A DNA stretch of 64,000 bases from Rhodospirillaceae bacterium. Lineage in GTDB: Bacteria; Pseudomonadota; Alphaproteobacteria; Rhodospirillales; Rhodospirillaceae. Position numbers and translations under genes: made by a program. The stretch is from the NCBI GenBank assembly GCA_028822445.1, contig JAPKDQ010000007.1, forward strand, positions 62,001 to 126,000, written 5' to 3'. Below, one piece after another: positions 9,192 through 19,079 of this stretch; position 1 is the stretch's first letter; the number at the start of each line of letters is the position of its first letter. The notes beneath the pieces are model-generated. The model made no database searches. It was not told the origin of the DNA and saw only the letters and a list, made by a program, of their open reading frames with translations.

Positions 9192-10310
9192 ATGACACCA
9201 CGCACGCGAACGTTCTGGCTTTTGGGCCATCGCTGGATCGGCATCATCCTGGGCCTGCTCATCGTTCTGATCGGTATTACCGGCGCACTTCTGGAGTTCG
9301 AAGACGCATTAGATACCGCCTTAAACCCTAGCCTATATAACGTTCAACCTGGAGAAACCTATCTACCCTACGACGTTTTGGTGGCGGCGGCCGCTGATGG
9401 CCACACCGATCTCAAGTCAGGCTACTTTTCTCGTAACAATGACACGGCAACAACCCCTGTCATTGTTACAATGCAAGGAGCTAGAAGTGAAGAGGTGCAG
9501 GTTTTCGTGAACCCCTACACCGCAGAGGTCATAGGCCACCGCTCCGGATTATCTTCCATTGCTCTGATTCGGCGCCTCCACGGCGACCTGGCTTTGGGAG
9601 ACGTAGGCGAGGATATTATTGGTGTTGTCTCAGTCTTAATTTCAGTCCTATGCTTGATGGGCCTGGTCTTGTGGTGGCCGGGCAGAGGCGCCTGGACGCG
9701 CAGCCTCAAGATCAATTGGACCTCCCGCCCAAGGTTGGTGCTGCGTGATCTTCATAATGCGGGCGGTGCATATCTGTTCATATTCCTACTACTGTCCGCT
9801 ATTACGGTGCCTCCAATCATTTGGAAGCTCACAACGCCCCAAGGCGGCCCCCCACAAACTGGTCAACAAGCTAGAGAAGCGTCACCTCCCAGCGGCGGGC
9901 CACCAAAGAGTATCTCATGGCAAGCGGCAGTCGATGCAGCCAAGGCAGCTGTGCCCGGACAATGGGTTGGTTTCGTGCTGCGGCCGCTTGGCCCGGCCCC
10001 GTTCTATATGATCCGCGTATGGCCGCCCGGCGAAACTGGCACGCCGCAAATGACCACCGTGTTCGTTAATCGTTATACGGGCTCGATCATCCGCATCTCC
10101 TCGCCTTCCTCCCTAACGCTGACACGATTGATATCATCCGATTATTTAATCAGTCTCCACTCCGGTGCCATCGCTGGACTGCCCGGACGATTGATCATGT
10201 TCATTGCGGGATTAGGATTCGCGGTGCTATTCGCCTCGGGGTTGGCAACCTGGCTGATACGACTATCCTCAAAAAACAAACCGAGATCGCCTTCAGACAT
10301 CACCAATTGA
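9192..10310 (+). CDS. PepSY-associated transmembrane protein
   Basis: This 372-residue inner-membrane protein matches the PepSY-TM (iron-regulated membrane protein) family. The N-terminal helix (HRWIGIILGLLIVLIGITG, split by a conserved His) is followed by a periplasmic PepSY-like region, a helix pair near residues 135-160, a conserved RDLHNAGGAYLFIFLLLSAI helix at about 185, a second periplasmic PepSY region, and a last helix at about 335-355. Conserved His residues (HRW, RLHGDL, DLHNAGG, SLHSG) resemble haem- or metal-reductase relatives. Some family members act as ferric-siderophore reductases. No TonB receptor is adjacent, and it precedes a methyltransferase by 18 bases, probably in one operon. 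Confidence 0.85.
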   Translation: MTPRTRTFWLLGHRWIGIILGLLIVLIGITGALLEFEDALDTALNPSLYNVQPGETYLPYDVLVAAAADGHTDLKSGYFSRNNDTATTPVIVTMQGARSEEVQVFVNPYTAEVIGHRSGLSSIALIRRLHGDLALGDVGEDIIGVVSVLISVLCLMGLVLWWPGRGAWTRSLKINWTSRPRLVLRDLHNAGGAYLFIFLLLSAITVPPIIWKLTTPQGGPPQTGQQAREASPPSGGPPKSISWQAAVDAAKAAVPGQWVGFVLRPLGPAPFYMIRVWPPGETGTPQMTTVFVNRYTGSIIRISSPSSLTLTRLISSDYLISLHSGAIAGLPGRLIMFIAGLGFAVLFASGLATWLIRLSSKNKPRSPSDITN

Positions 10311-10328
10311 GCAAACGAGAACGCAGCC

Positions 10329-11582
10329 ATGAACAAACCCATCGGCGTCCTTCCACCCACCTTTGACCGAGCCGATGGCCATGCAGTATTTCCTCAAACG
10401 GACCACGACGAAACCGCGCGGATGAATTTCCTCACCGGGTTGAACGTCCACATTAGCCGCACGCTCTCGCCTGGCGTGCGCACGACTTATGAAAATCGAG
10501 TCAAACCAACGTTAGAGAAAGCCAGCGGCGGTGCACCGATAACGTCGGCCACAGACATTCGCAAAGCGATGCTGCACGACCCCTACTATCAACAGTGGGG
10601 CGCACTGCGCCGCAACACCCAAGAAGCCAGCCAACAGGCGAGCCTGGACATCGCTCTACGGCAGATTGACGCCCTATCCGCAGCGGCTGACGCGCTGAAC
10701 CATGGATGCGACACCTTGTCCTTAGACGACGGCCTCCGCATCCCGCCCTACCAAGCGGCGGTCGACAACCATCTGATGCCCGGCAGTTACTACACCGAGG
10801 TGCAACCCGGTGACGTGACCGCTGCGGCAACGTATGAGATCAGCCTATTCCCAATTGGCGGCGCAAGCTTTGGTGCTAAAGGCGATGGGGGCGGCCGTGC
10901 AATGGCGAACTTTGTGCAAGGCCGCTTCCCCGATCTGATGCCCAAACGTATTCTCGATATCGGCGGTGGCATCGGCGGTAACACTCTCCCCCTCGCAGCA
11001 GCCTATCCAGACGCCAACGTGATTGTGGTCGACAGCGCAGCCCCCATGCTGCGCTACGGCCATGCTCGCGCACAGTCAATGGGCTATGGCAACGTCAGTT
11101 TTACTCAGGGTTTAGCGGAAACGGTCAACATCAAACGGGGCAGCATCGACCTGATTATATCGGTGATGTTCTGGCATGAAACGTCGACCAAAACCGTGTC
11201 AGTGGCCTTAGCCCATATGCACAGCCTGCTCGCCCCTGATGGGGTGATGCTGCACTTAGAGCAACCCAACTTCGATGACAACACGCCGGCATTCGACCGC
11301 TTTATGCGCGATTGGGATGCCTACTACAATAACGAACCCTTTTGGCCCAAACTGCACACCCTGGATGTGTTCCAAGCTATGGAAGACGCCGGATTTAAAA
11401 AAGAAAAATTATTCGATGCAGGCACCGAAGCCGATATTGAACCGGGCCGATTTCAGCCCTGGTCAACCATCGTCACTCGTCATCGTCACGAGACCAAAGA
11501 CCTCACCGATACGGGCCGGAAGCTAAGCGCGCTGGGCGGTTACAAGGGCGAACGCTGGTGGCTGTTTGGGGCCATCAAATAA
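10329..11582 (+). CDS. SAM-dependent methyltransferase with extended N-terminal domain (paralogue 1)
   Basis: A class I SAM methyltransferase occupies about residues 200-345: motif I ILDIGGGIGGNT (about 208-219), an acidic end of strand 2 (VVDSAAPML), and LLAPDGVMLHLEQP. About 200 residues precede it and are all-helical, ending with the motif IPPYQAAVDNHLMPGSYY. Similar N-terminal regions with a PPR/PPY...H.QPG.Y pattern are found in the two other methyltransferases of this window (30176-31300 and 56442-57536), so the three form one family. The target is unknown. It probably shares an operon with the PepSY gene. A short stem with a T-run follows at 11603-11638. Confidence 0.85.
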   Translation: MNKPIGVLPPTFDRADGHAVFPQTDHDETARMNFLTGLNVHISRTLSPGVRTTYENRVKPTLEKASGGAPITSATDIRKAMLHDPYYQQWGALRRNTQEASQQASLDIALRQIDALSAAADALNHGCDTLSLDDGLRIPPYQAAVDNHLMPGSYYTEVQPGDVTAAATYEISLFPIGGASFGAKGDGGGRAMANFVQGRFPDLMPKRILDIGGGIGGNTLPLAAAYPDANVIVVDSAAPMLRYGHARAQSMGYGNVSFTQGLAETVNIKRGSIDLIISVMFWHETSTKTVSVALAHMHSLLAPDGVMLHLEQPNFDDNTPAFDRFMRDWDAYYNNEPFWPKLHTLDVFQAMEDAGFKKEKLFDAGTEADIEPGRFQPWSTIVTRHRHETKDLTDTGRKLSALGGYKGERWWLFGAIK

Positions 11583-11602
11583 CCACGGTTTACTTCAAGG
11601 GC

Positions 11603-11638
11603 AGCTCTGAAGCATGAGCTCCTGTGATATTTTTTTTG
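11603..11638 (+). terminator. weak terminator after methyltransferase 1
   Basis: A 5-bp stem (agctc / gagct, loop tgaagcat) is followed 10 bases later by a run of eight T residues. The stem is short, so this is a weak candidate. Confidence 0.35.
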
Positions 11639-11732
11639 GTACTTGTTACCCATGGTTCCTAGGATTACTCGGCACTGAATAATACCACGGACAATTTTGA
11701 GTATTACTCTAAGGTAGTAGTGTTTTATAAAA

Positions 11733-11963
11733 TTGAAAGGAAAGACAATAAAAGTAGATCAATATACGAAATCAATTCTAACAGTTATAGCAGTGGCAAT
11801 GGTGGCACTTGTTATGCAGAACTTCACAACATCTGCTGAAGCACAGTTTGGTGGTGGAAGTGAAATGATTGTCCCCATTGATACCCGACATGGTGTGTTT
11901 CAACTTAGGGATAGTAAGGTTAGATATTGCAATGTAGACAAATGTTATCCCTGGATTAAATAA
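11733..11963 (+). CDS. small exported or membrane protein, unknown
   Basis: A 76-residue reading frame has one hydrophobic segment (ILTVIAVAMVALVMQNF, about residues 14-31) followed by an SAEAQ-like possible signal cleavage site. The mature part would be about 40 residues with two Cys (RYCNVDKCYPW). Small proteins with an ILTVIAVA helix are common in marine alphaproteobacteria and cyanobacteria, which supports a real gene. The only start codon in frame is TTG at 11733, with a poor ribosome site, so the start is uncertain. The surroundings (about 11630-12200) are clearly more AT-rich than neighbouring genes. Function unknown; the two Cys could form a disulfide. Confidence 0.5.
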   Translation: MKGKTIKVDQYTKSILTVIAVAMVALVMQNFTTSAEAQFGGGSEMIVPIDTRHGVFQLRDSKVRYCNVDKCYPWIK

Positions 11964-12292
11964 TAATAACCAACCCTAAATAATATTAGTTAATAATACT
12001 AAGGTAACACTGAGGGTGCTAATACTCTGTTGGTTAGCCCATTTTAGAGGTATGATAGCCCAAGGTTAACTCAAGCTGAAACCTCATAAAATAACAGGTT
12101 TGGTTTTAGGAACACGATTCAAATACAAATCTTTTTTCAATGGGTTGTGTACGTTTTGGTTAGTTCTTAATCACTCTTGCTAACTAAGACGGAATGATTA
12201 ACTTAGAAAACAAGATCGTGACGGGATTCCTGCATCACACAAGAGCGTTACCCCTCGCTCTCGCCCGGATGCAACATAAAAGGACGGCCAAA
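11964..12292. other. AT-rich intergenic stretch
   Basis: About 330 bases between two small genes with repeated aataatat-type runs near 11964-12000. I see no open frame with coding character, RNA gene or clear terminator. Confidence 0.5.
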
Positions 12293-12424
12293 ATGGGCAA
12301 AGGTAACAATCAGAAAAGTAACAAAGAAAAGAAAAAGCCAAAGAAAGAAAAGCCAAAAGCCAGTGAAGCAGCGCCTTCTTTCGTGCCAAAAAAATCATAC
12401 GATCCGGCAGGTAAAAAGAAGTAA
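12293..12424 (+). CDS. small lysine-rich conserved protein
   Basis: A 43-residue protein begins MGKGNNQKSNKEKKKPKKEKPK and ends in SYDPAGKKK; about 17 residues are Lys. Short Lys-rich proteins starting with a GKGNN or SKGNN segment recur in proteobacteria and are annotated as hypothetical. The ATG at 12293 is chosen because an AAAGGA ribosome site lies about 10 bases upstream; the longer frame from 12194 has no such site. Nucleic-acid or ribosome association is a guess from charge alone. Confidence 0.55.
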   Translation: MGKGNNQKSNKEKKKPKKEKPKASEAAPSFVPKKSYDPAGKKK

Positions 12425-12542
12425 GCAGGACAGGCTTAGTTGGCCTAAGGGGCGTTTTGACTTCGGTATCGGATCAAACTGGACAAACGAAGAATATCAC
12501 CGTCCCGGCCACACCTAACAGCAGCATCAAAACCTCAAATAA

Positions 12543-12579
12543 GCCCCCCGGCATCTCTCCAATAGGGATACCGGGGGGC
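12543..12579. terminator. strong GC-rich hairpin
   Basis: A long inverted repeat (gccccccgg...ccggggggc, about 14 of 16 arm positions paired, loop of about 5) lies 120 bases after the small Lys-rich gene. No T-run follows on the plus strand; on the minus strand the following bases are moderately T-rich. The rest of 12425-12838 holds no believable gene; a second, better terminator for the minus strand is at 12684-12717. Confidence 0.45.
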
Positions 12580-12683
12580 GCACTGACGCCACGAGGAAAA
12601 CTCCAAAATGGTTATGAATCATGGCCTAATTTACAAGCCCACGTAAAGACGTGACCCTGTGCGCAGTTGAACATGCGACTTTA

Positions 12684-12717
12684 AGACAAAAAATTCTACG
12701 CGCTGCCTAGCAGCGCG
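12684..12717 (-). terminator. Rho-independent terminator of the MHS transporter gene
   Basis: On the minus strand a perfect 8-bp stem (cgcgctgc / gcagcgcg with a 3-base loop, 12699-12717) is followed by a tagaattttttg tract. This is a textbook intrinsic terminator located about 120 bases downstream of the transporter stop codon. Confidence 0.75.
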
Positions 12718-12838
12718 GATCTCGATTGACTGTAGTCGCCCCTTCAGAATTAGACGCTCGCTCGGAACCACAAGTAGACCATGTTGACCGCAGAGCCTCG
12801 CAGGCTAAATCCGTGCACCTCGTCGACAAGCGTTCTAT

Positions 12839-14101
12839 TTAGCCTTTAGCTTTCGGCCGATTGGTCTCTGCCAAACCCCAAATACTAGCTAATCCGATAG
12901 CTGTCAGAACCATCATGTAAACCGGCACGGGCCAATACGCCCCGCCAGTCATCGCTAACAATCCCGTGGACACGAACGGTGCGATTCCACCTCCGAAAAT
13001 TTGCCCCACTTGATAACCAAGCGACGCTGCAGTGTATCGAACATTCGAGGCAAAGAGTTCAGCGAAGAACGCCGCGACCGGACCATAAAGCGCACCAAGT
13101 CCAAACAATCCCAAGCTCATCGCTACACCAATGATCAGTGGGTCACCCGTGTTGACCAGCCAGAACAGGGGGAAAGCATAGAGCAGCATGAAGATGCCGC
13201 CACCGAACATGACAGGGCGGCGACCAACTTTATCGGACAAGGTAGCGAAGCCGACGCAGGCAAAAATTTGTACAGCAGACGCGATGAGGACGCTGGTCAA
13301 TATGACCTCTCGGTCAATACCTAGCGTGCCTGTAGCATAAGACAGCATAAATGAGATGATGATGTAATAAGGCCCACTGACGAGAACAAAGACACCGGTC
13401 GCAAGAATGATCTGCTTCCAATACTTGGTCACAGCTTCGACCAAAGGCGCCTGGGCGGCTGCACTCTGTTCTCGGATTTTTTGGAACTCCGGCGTTTCGT
13501 CAATCTTCATACGAATATAGAGACCAACAAGCACCGGCAAGATGCTTAGAATAAATGGGATCCGCCACCCCCAGACCAAAAACTGATCACCACTGATCGA
13601 TATAGAAAAACTCAGAACAGCCGTTGCGAGAAGAAACCCGAAGGGAACAGCTGCTTGGGGGATGCTACCCCAAAACCCGCGACGGTTTTCTGGCGCATAC
13701 TCAATAACCATCAAAACTGCACCGCCCCATTCCCCGCCATAAGCTAAGCCTTGCACGAAGCGCAGAAGCGTCAATAAAATAGGTGCTGCGATACCTATCT
13801 GGGCATAGGTGGGAAGAAATCCGATCAACATTGTGGTGATGCCCATGACCGTAAGGGTCAACACTAGCATCGGCTTACGGCCTATCTTATCGCCATAGTG
13901 GCCGGCGATTATTCCGCCGATCGGCCGTGCAATAAAGCCCACGGCAAAGGTAGAGTAAGCAAGAAGCGTTTGCATGACTGGGTCATCGACCACAGGAAAG
14001 AACAGCTGACCAAAAACCAAGGCCGCGGCACTGGCATAGAGTAGAAAGTCATACCCCTCTAGTGCCGTGCCAATAAAACTCGCCGTCGCAACTTTCTTCA
14101 T
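12839..14101 (-). CDS. MFS transporter, metabolite:H+ symporter (MHS) type
   Basis: A 420-residue inner-membrane protein with about 12 transmembrane segments. The start (ATASFIGTALEGYDFLLYASAA) and the loop GHYGDKIGRKPML carry MHS-family features; the corresponding second-half loop is TLSDKVGRRPVMF. This subfamily includes ProP-, KgtP- and ShiA-like carriers of carboxylates, betaines and shikimate. The exact substrate is not readable. It is a single gene with its own intrinsic terminator downstream, and 250 bases of apparently empty sequence separate it from ccrM. Confidence 0.9.
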   Translation of the reverse strand: MKKVATASFIGTALEGYDFLLYASAAALVFGQLFFPVVDDPVMQTLLAYSTFAVGFIARPIGGIIAGHYGDKIGRKPMLVLTLTVMGITTMLIGFLPTYAQIGIAAPILLTLLRFVQGLAYGGEWGGAVLMVIEYAPENRRGFWGSIPQAAVPFGFLLATAVLSFSISISGDQFLVWGWRIPFILSILPVLVGLYIRMKIDETPEFQKIREQSAAAQAPLVEAVTKYWKQIILATGVFVLVSGPYYIIISFMLSYATGTLGIDREVILTSVLIASAVQIFACVGFATLSDKVGRRPVMFGGGIFMLLYAFPLFWLVNTGDPLIIGVAMSLGLFGLGALYGPVAAFFAELFASNVRYTAASLGYQVGQIFGGGIAPFVSTGLLAMTGGAYWPVPVYMMVLTAIGLASIWGLAETNRPKAKG

Positions 14102-14351
14102 TCCGCATCCCCACCCGTCACTAATATAGCTACTTCATCATATCTAAGCGCGGAAGGCTATTGAGAGGGCATAATTTTTGATCAGCACCGAGCAGTCGGG
14201 CTGAAGGATATAGCTCCCAGCGCTGTAATGCATAAAATATTTTGTATTAGAGTACTTTAGCCCTGACTCTAATTTAGAGCGCTAAACCTGAGCCGACTTA
14301 TAGGCCAGGGCATATTTTCTAGTTTGATTGGCCACGTAAATGGTTGGACGT

Positions 14352-15563
<1,212 letters not shown>

Positions 15564-15583
15564 TTATAGAGCTACCTTGTTCT

Positions 15584-15685
15584 GAGTCTTATATTAGAAT
15601 CAAGGGGTTAGAGAATGATTAACAGATCACTTACAGGCAAGCCCGTCTCAACCCATCCTTATCCACATGTGGGGATTATCGATTC
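15584..15685. promoter_or_regulatory. ccrM upstream region with GANTC sites and a DnaA box
   Basis: The rnhB-ccrM gap (15483-15725) holds three GANTC sites: gagtc at 15584-15588, gaatc at 15597-15601 and gattc at 15681-15685. It also holds a perfect DnaA box (ttatccaca, 15659-15667) that overlaps the palindrome ccacatgtgg (15663-15672). In Caulobacter the ccrM promoter region itself contains GANTC sites that respond to methylation state. No confident CtrA site was found: ttaacagatcacttac has 8 rather than 7 bases between half-sites. Confidence 0.5.
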
Positions 15686-15725
15686 GCGAGACACTACATG
15701 TTGGCATTTCAGCCGACAAAAAGTT

Positions 15726-16358
15726 TTAAGTTTTTTCGAGTGCAGCCCGGACCGGCGCATAAGATCGACGGTGATGAGGAGTTACCCCAAGCGTATCGAG
15801 CCCCTCCTTGTGTGCGGCCGTGCCATAGCCCTGATTAGTTTCCCAGCCAAACCCAGGGAACTCGACCGCCAACTTAGCCATTATCCGGTCCCGAGAAACC
15901 TTAGCCATAATAGACCCGGCAGCGATTGATAAACTCAGACTGTCGCCCTTAATCACGGTTTTTACTGGGCAGCTGAGCGTGGGCGCCCGGTTGCCATCGA
16001 CAAGGGCAAGGTCGACGGACAGATGCAGATTCTCTAGGGCCCGAGACATCGCCAGAAACGTCGCTTGTAATATATTAAGTTTGTCGATTTCTTCGACTGA
16101 AGCCACACCTACGCTGACTGTTGCCGCGGAGCTGTTGATGAGCTGCTTAAATAATGTGTCCCGTCGGGCTGGTGTGAGGGCTTTTGAATCGTCGAGACCG
16201 ATAACCAACCCGCTTTCTAGGCTGTGTTGATCCAGGACAGCAGCACCGGCAACGACCGGGCCCGCCCAAGGACCCCTGCCCGCCTCGTCTATGCCGGCAA
16301 CAATACCCATAACCTCTTGTTCCAGAGAAAAATCAGGCATGGGGGTCAGAGGACCCAT
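15726..16358 (-). CDS. rnhB: ribonuclease HII
   Basis: RNase HII removes ribonucleotides embedded in DNA. The acidic active site is visible: DEAGRGPWAGP (two acidic residues, about 24-25), IGLDDSKALTP (about 54-59) and VDGNRAP (about 119). SIMAKVSRDRIM follows as usual. Length 210 is normal. Start codons at 16358 and 16340 are both possible; both overlap the 3' end of the upstream antiporter gene, which suggests co-transcription. The product is upstream of ccrM on the same strand. Confidence 0.95.
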   Translation of the reverse strand: MGPLTPMPDFSLEQEVMGIVAGIDEAGRGPWAGPVVAGAAVLDQHSLESGLVIGLDDSKALTPARRDTLFKQLINSSAATVSVGVASVEEIDKLNILQATFLAMSRALENLHLSVDLALVDGNRAPTLSCPVKTVIKGDSLSLSIAAGSIMAKVSRDRIMAKLAVEFPGFGWETNQGYGTAAHKEGLDTLGVTPHHRRSYAPVRAALEKT

Positions 16359-17661
16359 ACGATGCGCCTGCGGCTTGCGCGTTTTTTTTCTTTCGCCTCC
16401 AGTTCCAAACGCGCCAACGTTTTACGCTGCGAATCTTGAGGCGCACTGTTACCGCAATTTCAGGACCAAAGGCTACGTCTAATGTTTCATGCAACGTCGG
16501 GATTTGTTTACGAGCCACAGCATCAATACGGGTGGCGACGATAAGCCATACCGGACTGAAGGCGAGACTAAGAACGGTTACAGCAACCATCATACGTGCC
16601 CCGGATTCATCCAGAATGCCGCGCTCTACACTTAAGGTCGCAAGCAGGAACGAAAATTCTCCGATTTGCGCAAGGACCACGCCCACCTGAACCGCTTGTG
16701 GCCAAGGCTGCCCCATAAGACGTAAAGCCCCGATATTCACTACCGCTTTAATCACGGTGACTAAAAGCAGTAAGGTTAGGACAAGCAATAAATTGTCCCA
16801 GAGAAAAGCTAGGTCAACCAACAGGCCTATGGATAGAAAAAATACCATGAGCAGGACAGCTTGCACGGGCTGGGCGCGGCGGATCACTCCGTGCCGTAGC
16901 GTTGATGATCCGATCACAACCCCGGCTAAAAAAGCACCATAGGCAGGTGAAAGCCCTATAACACCGCTAACTGTTGCCGCGCCAAAACAAGCGGCTAAAC
17001 CAATCAATGGCCCTAGGTCCGTGTGCGCGGTGAAGCGCTCGGGGATCGGGATATGAATGCCTCTATGGGTCAGCAGCCAAAACAGCCCCGCCATAAACCC
17101 TATCGAGCCAAGAACCGTGACCGCTCCTGACACACTCATAACACCATCCGAAATCACGGCGAGAATGAGCATCATGGGAACAACAGCGATGTCTTGGGCG
17201 ATCAGCACACCAACGGCAATGCGACCCGTCGGGGTACGTAAATCATCTGTTTGCTCGAGCATTTTGATAACCACAGCGGTCGAGGATAAGGCGAAGGCAA
17301 ATCCAGCAAGAACGGCTAAGGAAACGCTCCATCCGAGCAAGGCCATCAAGCCGAACCCCATTATCAAGCCAACGCCAACCTGAACGGCTAATGTGCCCAA
17401 TGCGACCTTCCATGAAACAAGGAAACGGCGCAGGTCTAGTTCAGCGCCAATAATGAACAACAACATGAGAACGCCAAGTTCAGCGAGCAGGGCAACACCT
17501 TCCCTATCCTCCACCAACCCGAGACCTGAGGGGCCGAGGACAACGCCAGCTAAGATATACCCCAGGACCGGGGGCTGACGCAGACGAAGCATCATCATAC
17601 CAAGAAGGAGCCCGGCTAGAATTACTGTCGTTACGCCGAGAATTCCGGTGTCGGTGTGCAT
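16333..17661 (-). CDS. cation:proton antiporter, CPA2/KefB-like, without RCK domain
   Basis: A 443-residue membrane protein with about 12 hydrophobic segments. PPVLGYILAGVVLGPSGLGL, LLFIIGAELDLRRF and ALSSTAVVIKMLEQ are hallmark segments of the CPA2 (Na+/H+ or K+/H+ exchanger) domain, and SPAYGAFLAGVVIG is in the second half. Full-length KefB/KefC proteins add a C-terminal TrkA-N domain, which is absent here; the protein ends in a short basic tail (RRKKKN). I start it at ATG 17661, where homologues begin, rather than at the longer open frame. It overlaps rnhB. Transported ion unknown. Confidence 0.88.
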   Translation of the reverse strand: MHTDTGILGVTTVILAGLLLGMMMLRLRQPPVLGYILAGVVLGPSGLGLVEDREGVALLAELGVLMLLFIIGAELDLRRFLVSWKVALGTLAVQVGVGLIMGFGLMALLGWSVSLAVLAGFAFALSSTAVVIKMLEQTDDLRTPTGRIAVGVLIAQDIAVVPMMLILAVISDGVMSVSGAVTVLGSIGFMAGLFWLLTHRGIHIPIPERFTAHTDLGPLIGLAACFGAATVSGVIGLSPAYGAFLAGVVIGSSTLRHGVIRRAQPVQAVLLMVFFLSIGLLVDLAFLWDNLLLVLTLLLLVTVIKAVVNIGALRLMGQPWPQAVQVGVVLAQIGEFSFLLATLSVERGILDESGARMMVAVTVLSLAFSPVWLIVATRIDAVARKQIPTLHETLDVAFGPEIAVTVRLKIRSVKRWRVWNWRRKKKNAQAAGASYGSSDPHA

Positions 17662-17766
17662 GAATGCCTTTATCGCTGCTATAGAATTGAGATGCCGGGG
17701 TGGTTCACAGTAGTAAGTTAAAGCAGTATGCCGCCAACCGAATTCAGATGCTATTAACAGCAAGAG

Positions 17767-18459
17767 ATGAATAGCTACAACGACATAAACCTATCGATCG
17801 TTATTCCGACGCTCAACGCTGCCGAAGACTTGCCATCGTGTTTGGCGGCTTTGGGTGTGTGGCCCGGGTCCGCACAGCTCATTGTCGTTGATAGTGGCTC
17901 TGACGATACGACCCTTCACATCGCAACAGACGCGAACGCGGTCATCTTGCCGTCAGGTCCTGGTAGAGGGGAGCAGTTGGCACGGGGTGGTGACGCTGCG
18001 CAGGGCTCATGGCTGATGTTTCTCCATGCCGACACCGTGCTTGAGCCCAACTGGGTGGACGAGGTCCGTATGTTTACAGAAAGCCATGCCAACCATAAAC
18101 GCGCAGCGGCCTTTCGGTTTTCGTTGAACGACGACTCACCGCAGGCCCGCCGTGTCGAAAAGATGGTCGCGTGGCGGTGTCGCGTCCTTGGACTCCCTTA
18201 TGGTGACCAGGGACTTTTGATCCATCGTGACTTTTACGACCACCTTTCAGGGTTCAAGGCACTCCCCCTGATGGAGGATGTGGATTTAATTCGGCGCATC
18301 GGCAAAGACCGGATCTATATTTTCAAAACGGCAGCCGTAACCTCTGCAGACCGCTTTAGACGCGACGGCTGGTGGGTAAGGCCATCGCGCAATCTCTTTT
18401 GTCTTTTTATGTATGTGTGTGGACTTCCACCGCGCTGGATTGCGAGACTTTACGCATGA
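17767..18459 (+). CDS. TIGR04283-family glycosyltransferase
   Basis: A GT-A fold family 2 glycosyltransferase of 230 residues: LSIVIPTLNAAEDLPSCL at the N-terminus, the nucleotide-binding DSGSDDT (about 43), and LHADTVLEPNW (about 88) with the metal-binding Asp. PLMEDVDLIRRI is the typical downstream acidic motif. The TIGR04283 family name links it to arsenosugar synthesis, but most members are untested. It overlaps the next gene by 4 bases (ATGA), and the pair 04283-04282 is a recurrent two-gene unit. Confidence 0.87.
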   Translation: MNSYNDINLSIVIPTLNAAEDLPSCLAALGVWPGSAQLIVVDSGSDDTTLHIATDANAVILPSGPGRGEQLARGGDAAQGSWLMFLHADTVLEPNWVDEVRMFTESHANHKRAAAFRFSLNDDSPQARRVEKMVAWRCRVLGLPYGDQGLLIHRDFYDHLSGFKALPLMEDVDLIRRIGKDRIYIFKTAAVTSADRFRRDGWWVRPSRNLFCLFMYVCGLPPRWIARLYA

Positions 18460-19079
18460 AACGTGGAGTCCTCATTGTTATGGCCCGCGCGCCTCGCTTT
18501 GGCGCAGTAAAGACGAGGCTTGCCCAGGACATTGGCGCTCTCAATGCCTGGCGTTTTTATCGCAACACCCTTGCAAGCACTGTCAATCGATTAAGCCGAC
18601 GAGCAATATGGTCCACCGCATTACAAGTGACCCCAGACCGCGACGTCCGGCCTCGCAGGCAATGGCCAAGCCCGGCCAGATTGCTAAGCCAAGGCCATGG
18701 AGACTTAGGGGCGCGAATAGAACGTGGCCTAACTAGCTCTCCAAGAGGTGTTCCCGTCGTATTAATAGGGAGCGATATTCCCGGCATTACACCCCAACAC
18801 ATTCGCGACGCCTTTAAGGCCTTAGGACGTTCTGATGCGGTATTTGGCCCCGCCGCCGATGGTGGATATTGGCTCATTGGTTTCGCAAATCGCCGACCGA
18901 TAAAATGGGCCTTTAGTGATGTGCGGTGGTCTACGGCGCATGCTCTGACTGATACACAAGCGAACATCCGAAACAAACGCATCGCGTTCGTGCGCACAAT
19001 GAGCGATGTGGATGACGGCGAAAGCTACGAAGGAATCAGAAGACAATCTAACCAACGAGCGATTAGAGGGTTTGGGTAA
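18456..19079 (+). CDS. TIGR04282-family glycosyltransferase (DUF2064)
   Basis: The 207-residue protein matches the DUF2064 nucleotidyl/glycosyltransferase-like family: VMARAPRFGAVKTRLAQDIG at the start (a GT-A/MobA-like N-terminus), VVLIGSDIPGITPQHI (about 105) and GPAADGGYWLIGF (about 130). The ATG at 18456 overlaps the stop of the previous gene and matches the usual start; a longer frame from 18372 is not needed. Its 3' end overlaps the convergent GNAT gene by 17 bases. The function with its partner is predicted only: sugar transfer in a small-molecule or lipid pathway, named after arsenosugars. Confidence 0.85.
   Translation: MKRGVLIVMARAPRFGAVKTRLAQDIGALNAWRFYRNTLASTVNRLSRRAIWSTALQVTPDRDVRPRRQWPSPARLLSQGHGDLGARIERGLTSSPRGVPVVLIGSDIPGITPQHIRDAFKALGRSDAVFGPAADGGYWLIGFANRRPIKWAFSDVRWSTAHALTDTQANIRNKRIAFVRTMSDVDDGESYEGIRRQSNQRAIRGFG

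Noticed and set aside
12457-12654. 65-codon plus-strand frame with a PGISPIGIPGG segment
   Set aside because: TTG start, no ribosome site, and most of it is the GC-rich hairpin at 12543-12579.
15605-15640. CtrA site upstream of ccrM (ttaacagatcacttac)
   Set aside because: Half-sites are 8 rather than 7 bases apart and the second is ttac, so the match is not better than chance.
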